Positions 1-5,277 of a DNA stretch of 5,549 nt are shown piece by piece; the first letter of the stretch is position 1; every line of letters begins with the position of its first letter. Source of the stretch: Paracoccaceae bacterium. Lineage in GTDB: Bacteria; Pseudomonadota; Alphaproteobacteria; Rhodobacterales; Rhodobacteraceae. The notes below the pieces were generated by a model. That model did no database searches. It saw only the letters and a program-made list of their open reading frames with translations, and was not told the DNA's origin. The translations under genes were made by a program, and so were the position numbers. The stretch lies in assembly GCA_003500165.1 (NCBI GenBank), contig DNSZ01000125.1, positions 1 through 5,549 on the forward strand. The letters run 5' to 3'.

Positions 1-484
1 CGATCCGCGCACCGGTCGCGGCAATCACCGCTTCGAGCGCCGGAGCGGCCTCGGTGCCAGGGTCTCGCGGCGCCTCGGCGGTGCTGTCGAAACCGGCCGC
101 CAGCCCGTCGATCTGCTCGGCGTTGAAGACGCGATAGGCGCGCAGATAGGGGATCGTGCGGCGGTCCTCGCCGTCCTCGGTCGCGCGCTCCACCGTGCCG
201 TATTTGACGACGGTGGCGGATTTCTCGCCCTTGCGGACCTGCGCGCCCAGCTCCTGCGCCTGCCGATAGGTCATCCAGCGCGCGGCGCGGTAGCCGCAGC
301 GCGTGGCCTGCGACCACAACAGCAGGATGTTGATGCCCCGATAGGTCTCGCCGTTCCAGCGCTCGGGCAGGGCAAAGCCCGGCCCCGCACCGGTCCAGGG
401 CTTCCGCCATGGCGCGGTGCCGTTCTCGAGCTCGGCAAGGATGCTGTCGGTGACATGGGTGTAAGGGTCGAATTTCGCGGCCAT
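1..484 (-). CDS. ardC: ArdC-family antirestriction protein, N-terminal part (partial)
   Basis: The minus strand is open from the ATG at 484-482 to the left edge, giving 161 codons of an unfinished protein. It begins MAAKFDPYTHVTDSILAELE and carries marks of the ArdC N-terminal (DUF1738) single-stranded-DNA-binding domain: GTAPWRKPW at residues 22-30, YRGIN at 48-52, WMTYRQAQELGAQVRKGEKS at 70-89 and YRVFNAEQIDGL at 118-129. ATGARI at 156-161 is where the C-terminal zincin-like metallopeptidase domain normally starts; its HExxH site would lie beyond the edge. ArdC proteins are carried by plasmids and conjugative elements and protect incoming single-stranded DNA from host restriction. The start is supported by an AGGAGG 8 nt upstream. 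The gene is transcribed away from the other genes here. Family assignment is firm; activity cannot be judged without the C-terminal half. Confidence 0.9.
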   Translation of the reverse strand, partial: MAAKFDPYTHVTDSILAELENGTAPWRKPWTGAGPGFALPERWNGETYRGINILLLWSQATRCGYRAARWMTYRQAQELGAQVRKGEKSATVVKYGTVERATEDGEDRRTIPYLRAYRVFNAEQIDGLAAGFDSTAEAPRDPGTEAAPALEAVIAATGARI

Positions 485-492
485 TTGTGGCG

Positions 493-498
493 CCTCCT
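493..498 (-). promoter_or_regulatory. Ribosome binding site of ardC
   Basis: On the minus strand a full AGGAGG lies 8 nt before the ATG at 484. It fixes the ardC start and suggests efficient translation. No convincing -35/-10 pair was found further upstream in the GC-rich region. Confidence 0.8.
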
Positions 499-537
499 CT
501 GTCCGCCTTTCGGGCAGCGCCGCCCGCTTCGTGCCGG

Positions 538-559
538 CCGAATGCGCCCCCGCATTCGG
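538..559. repeat. Inverted repeat, 9-bp stem with 4-nt loop, upstream of ardC
   Basis: CCGAATGCG (538-546) pairs perfectly with CGCATTCGG (551-559) around a CCCC loop. A second, overlapping dyad, TTCGG-A-CCGAA (555-565), would compete with it. It lies 54 nt before the ardC start and could fold in the ardC leader or serve as a protein-binding site. There is no T-run, so it does not look like an intrinsic terminator. Confidence 0.6.
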
Positions 560-766
560 ACCGAACGGAGGGGGCGGGCGCAGCCCGGCCCACGTCCCGG
601 ACGGGGACTGTCAGAGGGGGTGAAGGGCGCCCGGTGGCGCGGCCCGCAGGCCGTCAGGCCGAGGACACGGGCGGGCGCCCGGAACCGGCCGCCATCCAGG
701 CGGACGCCTGCCCCTTGACCGGCCCCGGCCGGCCCGTTGGGCGGACCCGGGAAACGGGAAGGACAC

Positions 767-790
767 CGCGCCGCCGCCCCGGGCGGCGCG
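767..790. repeat. Inverted repeat, all-GC 9-bp stem with 6-nt loop
   Basis: CGCGCCGCC (767-775) pairs with GGCGGCGCG (782-790) across the loop GCCCCG. The stem is entirely G/C and very stable, and no T-tract follows on either strand. Composition makes chance GC palindromes more likely here, but the arm length is notable, and a second 9-bp stem begins only 14 bp further on. Confidence 0.5.
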
Positions 791-803
791 TCCGCCGGTC
801 ACG

Positions 804-828
804 GACCGCGGGGCAGGGGCCCGCGGTC
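804..828. repeat. Inverted repeat, 9-bp stem overlapping a second dyad
   Basis: GACCGCGGG (804-812) pairs with CCCGCGGTC (820-828), with a 7-nt loop. The right arm is also part of CGCGGT-C-ACCGCG (822-834), so two mutually exclusive structures can form. It could be an operator or a structured leader; function unknown. Confidence 0.5.
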
Positions 829-991
829 ACCGCGTCAGGGGCGTCCCAGCGAAAACTGGGCCATTGCGGTTCGATGGGCTTCGCAATTCCGCCTTCGCCG
901 CAACGCCTGGGGACGACGGCTCATAGGGTGCCGCAGGGTAGCGGAGTTTCCGCTTTGGTATTTGAAAGCACATGGGTATCAGTTTGGGGCC

Positions 992-1207
992 ATGCATCTG
1001 ACCAGAACAGAACCCGACGCCAACCTGCACCGGTTCTACCGCCTGGAGATCGTGCGCGGCCTGTTCGGAGATTGGGGCCTGGTGCGGAACTGGGGCCGGA
1101 TCGGACGTTCCGGCCAGGTGCGGACGGACTGGTACAACACCGAGGCTGAGGCGAAGGACGCGCGCTTCCAGTTGCACATGGCAAAGGCGAAGCGCGGCTA
1201 CGCGTAG
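992..1207 (+). CDS. Stand-alone WGR-domain protein, 71 aa
   Basis: The product starts MHLTRTEPDANLHRFYRLEI and is essentially one WGR domain. The family signature is visible as NWGRIG at residues 33-38 (Trp34, Gly35, Arg36), preceded by FYRLEIV (15-21) and followed by the usual C-terminal helix ending in KAKRGYA. WGR domains bind nucleic acid; they are best known in PARP DNA-damage sensors and in bacterial MolR-like proteins. Small single-domain versions have no defined role, so none is claimed. The ATG at 992 is chosen because the domain begins about there and the longer in-frame extension to 737 is Arg/Gly/Pro-rich and unlike the family. Only a weak GGGG lies just before this ATG. The gene stands alone between the hairpin-rich region and the toxin-antitoxin operon. 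Confidence 0.82.
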   Translation: MHLTRTEPDANLHRFYRLEIVRGLFGDWGLVRNWGRIGRSGQVRTDWYNTEAEAKDARFQLHMAKAKRGYA

Positions 1208-1225
1208 GTGGCCGGAAACGTGCCA

Positions 1226-1240
1226 GAACCCTCAAGGTTC
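1226..1240. repeat. Small hairpin just after the WGR gene
   Basis: GAACC (1226-1230) pairs with GGTTC (1236-1240) around a 5-nt loop, 18 bp after the WGR stop codon. Without a following T-run it is at best a weak transcript-end structure. Confidence 0.25.
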
Positions 1241-1262
1241 GCCCAGGTTTGCGACTGGCATC

Positions 1263-1294
1263 CCCAACGAGCCTTTTTTGCGGAAGCTCGTGGG
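1263..1294. repeat. Bulged inverted repeat in the WGR-antitoxin intergenic region
   Basis: CCC (1263-1265) and ACGAGC (1267-1272) pair with GCTCGT and GGG (1286-1294), with one bulged A. The 13-nt loop contains six T residues (1274-1279). The T-run sits in the loop rather than after the stem, so it is not a standard intrinsic terminator. It is the only sizeable structure between the WGR gene and the antitoxin promoter region. Confidence 0.35.
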
Positions 1295-1352
1295 CGGAGC
1301 GCTGCCTCTCGTCTGCGCTTGGACGTTGGGGGGCTCGAGCAACAGATAACCT

Positions 1353-1369
1353 TGATTGCACTGCAATCA
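1353..1369. promoter_or_regulatory. Candidate autoregulatory operator of the toxin-antitoxin operon
   Basis: TGATTGCA (1353-1360) and TGCAATCA (1362-1369) are perfect 8-bp inverted arms around a single C. The dyad lies 35 bp before the antitoxin start, in a locally AT-richer stretch where the promoter is expected; a weak -35-like TTGATT (1352-1357) overlaps its left arm. Ribbon-helix-helix antitoxins, alone or bound to toxin, repress their own operons at inverted repeats. From memory, the gonococcal FitA half-sites are TGCTATCA and TGATAGCA, one base different from each arm here, though arranged with a longer spacer. Binding is inferred from position, symmetry and this resemblance. Confidence 0.55.
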
Positions 1370-1394
1370 CTAGGTAATCCTAAGTATCAGCGAT

Positions 1395-1400
1395 GGAGGG
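1395..1400 (+). promoter_or_regulatory. Ribosome binding site deciding the antitoxin start
   Basis: GGAGGG lies 4 nt before the ATG at 1405. The alternative in-frame ATG at 1393 overlaps this site and has no comparable sequence ahead of it, so 1405 is preferred. It also gives the canonical MASITIRNL N-terminus of FitA-type antitoxins. Confidence 0.65.
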
Positions 1401-1404
1401 CAAG

Positions 1405-1647
1405 ATGGCCAGCATCACGATCCGCAACCTGGACGACGGTCTGAAGCGTCGCTTGCGCATCCAGGCGGCCGAGCACGGCCGCTCTATGGAGGAAGAAGCA
1501 CGGGAAATCCTCCGCCGTGCCGTGGGAAAACCGGCAGCGCCCAGGAATCTGGGGGAGGCTATCCACCGCCGGTTCGCCGCGTTGGGGGAGGGTCCCCTCG
1601 AGCTGCCACCGCGCGAGGCCATGCCGGAAGCACCGCGTTTCGACTGA
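1405..1647 (+). CDS. vapB: FitA/VapB-type ribbon-helix-helix antitoxin, 80 aa
   Basis: The product begins MASITIRNLDDGLKRRLRIQ and matches the Arc/MetJ-like ribbon-helix-helix fold of FitA. A DNA-contacting beta strand (SITIRNL, residues 3-9) is followed by a first helix (DDGLKRRLRIQAAEHG) and the typical turn and second helix RSMEEEAREILRRAV (25-39). The C-terminal half (40-80), ending PPREAMPEAPRFD, should be the segment that wraps around and inhibits the toxin. The protein is expected to dimerise, neutralise the downstream PIN ribonuclease and repress its own promoter, with a matching dyad at 1353-1369. The toxin follows after 9 nt. Usual length is about 70-85 residues, so it looks intact. 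The first codons could instead be read from 1393, adding MEGK, but the ribosome binding site argues for 1405. Confidence 0.9.
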   Translation: MASITIRNLDDGLKRRLRIQAAEHGRSMEEEAREILRRAVGKPAAPRNLGEAIHRRFAALGEGPLELPPREAMPEAPRFD

Positions 1648-1656
1648 GGCGCGAAG

Positions 1657-2088
1657 ATGATCCTGATCGACACCAACGTCATATCTGAGCTGATGCGCCC
1701 GAGCCCGGCCCCGGCGGTGCTGGAATGGTTTGGCGGGCAAGACACGCCAGCGCTTCACCTCAGCGCCGTGGGCGAGGCCGAGTTGCGGCGCGGTGCGGCG
1801 ATCCTGCCCGCAGGCAAACGTCGCGACCGGTTGATCGTCGAGATCGATGCGATGATCGCAGAGGACTTTGCCGGCCGCGTTCTGCCGTTTGACAGTGCTG
1901 CTGCGGTGGCCTTCGCGGCCATTTTCGTCGATCGCCGCAACGCGGGTCGGCCGATCAGCTTCCCCGACTGCCAGATCGCCGCGACAGCCCGTGCCCGTGG
2001 TGCCGCCGTCGCCACCCGCAACGTCGCCGATTTCGAAGGCTGCGGCATAGAGTTGATCGACCCCTGGGCCCACGCGCAAGGTACATGA
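1657..2088 (+). CDS. vapC: FitB/VapC-type PIN-domain toxin (ribonuclease), 143 aa
   Basis: The protein is a complete PIN domain. MILIDTNVISELMRP supplies the first catalytic acid (Asp5); AELRRG gives Glu42; FPDCQIAATA gives Asp104; ATRNVADF at 119-126 supplies the last conserved polar/acidic positions (Asn122, Asp125). These acids bind Mg2+ or Mn2+ for RNA cleavage, typically of tRNA or rRNA in VapC enzymes. FAGRVLPFD at 71-79 closely resembles the gonococcal FitB sequence as I remember it, so I place the pair in the FitAB branch. A GAGG overlapping the antitoxin stop lies 7 nt before the start, implying coupled translation. Its own stop TGA overlaps the ATG of hsdR (ATGA at 2085-2088), an unusually tight join to a restriction operon. 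All active-site residues are present, so the toxin is probably functional. Confidence 0.92.
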   Translation: MILIDTNVISELMRPSPAPAVLEWFGGQDTPALHLSAVGEAELRRGAAILPAGKRRDRLIVEIDAMIAEDFAGRVLPFDSAAAVAFAAIFVDRRNAGRPISFPDCQIAATARARGAAVATRNVADFEGCGIELIDPWAHAQGT

Positions 2089-4538
2089 CTGGCATGGACA
2101 AACGCAGCCTCTCGGAACGCGATATCTGCACGAAGTTCATCACGCCCGCTCTTCGCAGCGCAGGCTGGGACGAAATGTTGCAGATTCGTGAAGAGTGGGG
2201 CTTCACGCGAGGCCGCATCATTGTGCGCGGTAAGATGGTTTCCCGGGGCCAGAGAAAGCGGGCGGACTACATCCTGTCCCACAAACCGAATGTCCCGATA
2301 GCCGTGATCGAGGCCAAGGACGCCAAGCACAGCGTTGGCGACGGTATTCAACAGGCGCTTGGCTATGCGGAAGCGCCGCGCATCCCGTTTGCCTTTTCCT
2401 CGAACGGCGACGGTTTCGTGTTTCACGATCGCACCGGCGGCAGCACGCCACGCGAAACGATACTGTCGCTTGATGCCTTTCCGTCACCGGCTGACCTCTG
2501 GGCGCGGTATCGGAGCTGGAAAGGCTGCGACGATGAAGCCGAAAGGCTTGTGCTGCAGGACTACTACGACGAAGGCAGCGGCAAGACGCCCCGCTACTAT
2601 CAGGTCAACGCGGTCAACGCCGCGATCGAGGTTATCGCGAAGGGGCAGGATCGCGTTCTGCTGGTGATGGCGACGGGCACCGGAAAGACCTACACGGCGT
2701 TCCAGATCATCTGGCGTCTCTGGAAGGCCGGCCGGAAGAAGCGCATCCTGTTCCTCGCCGACCGCAACGTGTTGATCGGCCAGACCATGGTCAACGATTT
2801 CCGTCCCTTCGGTGGAACGATGGCCAAGCTCTCGACCAACGCCAAGACCATCGAGCGGCAGGACGGCAGCACCGAAGATCTGACCCTCGCGCTGGACAAG
2901 AAGCGCCGCATCGACACCGCCTACGAGGTCTATCTCGGTCTCTACCAGGCCATCACCGGGCCGGAGGAACGGCAGAAGCTGTTCCGCGAGTTCTCGCCCG
3001 GCTTCTTCGACCTCATCGTGATCGACGAATGCCACCGGGGCAGTGCCGCCGAGGACTCGGCCTGGCGCGAGATACTCGAATACTTCTCATCGGCCACCCA
3101 GATCGGGCTGACCGCCACGCCGAAGGAGACGAGATACGTCTCCAACATCGCCTATTTCGGCGATCCGGTGTTCTCCTACTCACTGAAGCAAGGCATCCGC
3201 GACGGTTTCCTCGCGCCCTACAAGGTGGTGAAGGTCCATATCGACCGGGATGTGGAGGGCTACCGCCCCGAGAAGGGCCAGGTCGACCGCGACGGCGCAG
3301 AGGTCGAGGATCGCATCTACAACACCAAGGATTTCGACCGGGCGCTGGTCATCGACGACCGGACAAAGCTTGTCGCGCAGAAGGTCACGCAATTCCTGAA
3401 AGAGAGCGGCGACCGCTACCAGAAGACCATCGTGTTCTGTGTCGATCAGGAACACGCCGCCCGCATGCGGCAGGCGCTGATCAACGAGAACGCCGATCTC
3501 GTCGCCGAGAACCCGCGCTATGTCATGCGCATCAGCGGCAGCGACACTGATGGCCAGGCACAACTCGGCAACTTCATCGACCCGGAATCCAAGTGGCCGG
3601 TGATCGTCACCACCTCGCGGCTGCTCTCGACCGGGGTCGATGCGCAGACCTGCCGCCTGATCGTGCTCGATCGTGAGGTCGGCTCGATGACGGAGTTCAA
3701 GCAGATCGTCGGCCGCGGCACCCGCGTGCACGAGGACACGCACAAATACTACTTCACGCTCATCGACTTCCGCGGCGCGACAAGCCATTTCGCCGACCCT
3801 GACTTCGACGGTGAGCCGGTGCAGATCTACGAGCCGAAGGACGGCCAGCCCATCGACCCGCCCGATGCCCCGCCGACCGACGAGGACGGTGCGCCGCTGC
3901 CCGAACAACCCGGCGAAGACGAGGCCATCGTCGATCAGCCGGGCCTGCCGCTGCCGCCAAGCGGCGGGCCGCAGAAGAAGGTCTATGTCGACGGTGTCGG
4001 CGCCGCCGTCGTGGCCGAGCGGGTGGAATACCTCGACGAGAACGGCAAGCTCTTCACGGAGTCCCTGCGCGACTTCACCAAGCGCGCGCTGCGAAAGCGT
4101 TTCGCCAGTCTCGACGACTTCCTGAAACGCTGGAATGCTGCCGAGCGCAAGCAGGCGATCCTCGAAGAACTGGCGGCCGAGGGCCTGCCGCTCGATCCCA
4201 TCGTCGAGGAACTGGGCCGCGACCTCGACCCCTTCGACCTGGTCTGCCACGTCGCCTTCGACGCCAAGCCGCTGACGCGCCGAGAGCGCGCCGAGAACGT
4301 CAAGAAGCGCGACGCCTTCGCGAAGTATGGGCCACAGGCCCGCGCCGTGCTTGATGCGCTGCTCACCAAATACGCCGATGAGGGCGTGCTGAACCTCGAC
4401 GATGCCAACGTCCTGCGCATCGCGCCCTTCTCGACCATCGGCACGCCCATTGAACTGATCCGCGCCTTCGGCGGCAAATCCGGCTTCGAGCAGGCCGTCC
4501 ACGACCTGCAATCCGAACTGTATAGGGAAATTGCCTAG
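2085..4538 (+). CDS. hsdR: Type I restriction enzyme R subunit, EcoEI-like (HsdR)
   Basis: This 817-residue protein is the ATP-driven translocase and nuclease subunit of a type I R-M complex. The N-terminal nuclease shows Asp61, the Glu76-Ala-Lys78 pair and QQALGYAE (89-96). The superfamily 2 motor follows: Walker A ATGTGKT (196-202), DECH (314-317), TAT (343-345), motif V region VTTSRLLSTGVDA (508-520) and motif VI QIVGRGTR (540-547). A Pro/Asp/Glu-rich linker (about 575-630) leads to the C-terminal EcoEI_R_C-type domain (about 640-815) that docks on the methylase core. Domain order and length fit the type IB family (EcoEI, EcoAI). The called ATG overlaps the toxin stop by 4 bp; the ATG at 2094 (MDKRSLSERDICTKF) is an equally good start and closer to where homologues begin. 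All catalytic motifs are intact. An extra gene separates it from hsdM. Confidence 0.95.
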   Translation: MTGMDKRSLSERDICTKFITPALRSAGWDEMLQIREEWGFTRGRIIVRGKMVSRGQRKRADYILSHKPNVPIAVIEAKDAKHSVGDGIQQALGYAEAPRIPFAFSSNGDGFVFHDRTGGSTPRETILSLDAFPSPADLWARYRSWKGCDDEAERLVLQDYYDEGSGKTPRYYQVNAVNAAIEVIAKGQDRVLLVMATGTGKTYTAFQIIWRLWKAGRKKRILFLADRNVLIGQTMVNDFRPFGGTMAKLSTNAKTIERQDGSTEDLTLALDKKRRIDTAYEVYLGLYQAITGPEERQKLFREFSPGFFDLIVIDECHRGSAAEDSAWREILEYFSSATQIGLTATPKETRYVSNIAYFGDPVFSYSLKQGIRDGFLAPYKVVKVHIDRDVEGYRPEKGQVDRDGAEVEDRIYNTKDFDRALVIDDRTKLVAQKVTQFLKESGDRYQKTIVFCVDQEHAARMRQALINENADLVAENPRYVMRISGSDTDGQAQLGNFIDPESKWPVIVTTSRLLSTGVDAQTCRLIVLDREVGSMTEFKQIVGRGTRVHEDTHKYYFTLIDFRGATSHFADPDFDGEPVQIYEPKDGQPIDPPDAPPTDEDGAPLPEQPGEDEAIVDQPGLPLPPSGGPQKKVYVDGVGAAVVAERVEYLDENGKLFTESLRDFTKRALRKRFASLDDFLKRWNAAERKQAILEELAAEGLPLDPIVEELGRDLDPFDLVCHVAFDAKPLTRRERAENVKKRDAFAKYGPQARAVLDALLTKYADEGVLNLDDANVLRIAPFSTIGTPIELIRAFGGKSGFEQAVHDLQSELYREIA

Positions 4539-4539
4539 G

Positions 4540-5274
4540 ATGCCGTTCGAGATTGAAGACTTAGTCTATGTTCCAAGGACAAGACTCGGCTTGGACCCCA
4601 ATGCACCCTCGCCATTCTATCAAACCACAGTAAGGGAACGTCAGAACCGATCTGTTCGAGTTGATCTTCCCAATGGTCAGCTTTCAGATCTCATTTCTAC
4701 AAAGTTTCTTTCGGATTCATTTGGCGTATTGATCTTGAGGATTGGGGACTATCGCGAACATGAACTCCTCGATCCATTGGCAAGATCGATTTTGAACTAT
4801 GCAAGTATGCTGCTACCAAGCGATTCAGTCAGGCTCGTGCAGATCAGAACGATCAGAGAGTTTTATCTGATTTGGCGAGAGCAACATGGAACATGCAAAC
4901 AACTGATAATCATCGGGCATGGCTACGAAAGCGGCCTAATGTTTGGAGACAAGAAAGTTTCAGTGCGCCGATTTCGTAGGATGCTTGAGGACCCTGATCC
5001 GTCTCCCAAGGAAGTCATTAGCCTAGCTTGCAACACCGGGTATACGGCAATGGGACGAGGGGTATCGCAGTCACCTGCTGTGAGTCATTTCGTGGCGCCA
5101 TTCCAAAGTGTTCACGGATGCGTCGCGTCCGTGTTTGCTTCCACTTTCTTACACGAACGCCTCTTGGCTCATCACTCAGCACGGGTGGCATACAAGCATG
5201 CCAAGGAAGACCTAGTGGGCGGGGCAAAGTTCCGGCTCTTCGAGAACGGAACCCAATTCAAGGAAACAAACTGA
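4540..5274 (+). CDS. Putative caspase/CHAT-like cysteine peptidase nested in the R-M operon, 244 aa
   Basis: I do not recognise a named gene, but residues about 60-225 follow the caspase (clan CD) core order: strand GVLILRI (62-68), helix, strand RLVQIRT, helix, then hydrophobic strand LIIIGHG with His127. A second hydrophobic strand runs into EVISLACNTG with Cys164. A His-Gly after one strand and a Cys after the next, 37 residues apart, are the catalytic dyad pattern of CHAT and caspase-like peptidases. The tail SVHGCVASVFASTFLHERLL (190-209) resembles the segment after the catalytic Cys in CHAT domains. Residues 1-55 are unassigned. There is no signal peptide or membrane segment, so a cytoplasmic location is likely. 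It starts 1 nt after the hsdR stop and ends 3 nt before hsdM. GC is low (hand count 37% at 4681-4740, against 68% at 4201-4260 in hsdR), suggesting separate acquisition. Substrate is unknown; a defence-effector role is inference. Confidence 0.6.
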   Translation: MPFEIEDLVYVPRTRLGLDPNAPSPFYQTTVRERQNRSVRVDLPNGQLSDLISTKFLSDSFGVLILRIGDYREHELLDPLARSILNYASMLLPSDSVRLVQIRTIREFYLIWREQHGTCKQLIIIGHGYESGLMFGDKKVSVRRFRRMLEDPDPSPKEVISLACNTGYTAMGRGVSQSPAVSHFVAPFQSVHGCVASVFASTFLHERLLAHHSARVAYKHAKEDLVGGAKFRLFENGTQFKETN

Positions 5275-5277
5275 CCC

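Larger units (their letters stand above)
485..991. other. GC-rich non-coding region with many inverted repeats between divergent ardC and the WGR gene
   Basis: About 507 bp lie between the divergent starts of ardC and the WGR-domain gene. The reading frames crossing it translate to Arg/Pro/Gly-rich sequence without recognisable domains, so I see no gene. It holds three strong hairpins (538-559, 767-790, 804-828) and smaller dyads: GTCCC/GGGAC at 594-608, CAGGCG-GA-CGCCTG at 697-710, CGCGGT-C-ACCGCG at 822-834, CCCAG/CTGGG at 845-860 and ATTGCG/CGCAAT at 863-887. Two copies of GGGCGCCCGG occur (625-634, 673-682), plus a near-perfect 8-bp tandem CAGGCCGT/CAGGCCGA (647-662). It must contain promoters for both flanking genes. 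A transfer origin or a binding region for an element-encoded protein is possible but not shown. Confidence 0.6.

Noticed and set aside
737..991. In-frame upstream extension of the WGR protein.
   Set aside because: The added 85 residues are low-complexity, unlike WGR relatives, and cross two strong hairpins; the ATG at 992 begins directly at the domain.
951..991. Possible WGR promoter with TTGGTA (955-960) and TATCAG (977-982).
   Set aside because: Both boxes match only 4 of 6 consensus bases, and the -10 box would be 9 nt from the ATG, leaving almost no leader.
487..1149. Plus-strand open frame of 220 codons across the GC-rich gap.
   Set aside because: The translation is Arg/Pro/Gly-rich without domain features and overlaps the WGR gene in the wrong frame; absence of stops is expected at this GC content.
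1263..1294. Hairpin with six T residues considered as an intrinsic terminator for the WGR gene.
   Set aside because: The T residues are in the loop, not after the 3' arm, and the stem is bulged; kept only as an inverted repeat.
1208..1444. Small GTG-started open frame right after the WGR stop.
   Set aside because: It overlaps the antitoxin start in another frame and crosses the operator dyad, has no ribosome binding site and no recognisable sequence.
1387..2079. Open frame of 230 codons on the minus strand opposite the toxin-antitoxin genes.
   Set aside because: It is antisense to two clearly recognisable genes and shows no domain of its own.
3180..4511. Long open frame on the minus strand (443 codons) opposite hsdR.
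   Set aside because: It is a mirror of GC-rich hsdR codons; the translation has no recognisable domain, and hsdR on the plus strand carries all expected motifs.
4540..5274. Alpha/beta-hydrolase (lipase-like) reading of the GHGYESG motif.
   Set aside because: The nucleophile elbow needs GxSxG, which is absent here; the later SLACNTG after a second hydrophobic strand fits a caspase/CHAT arrangement better.
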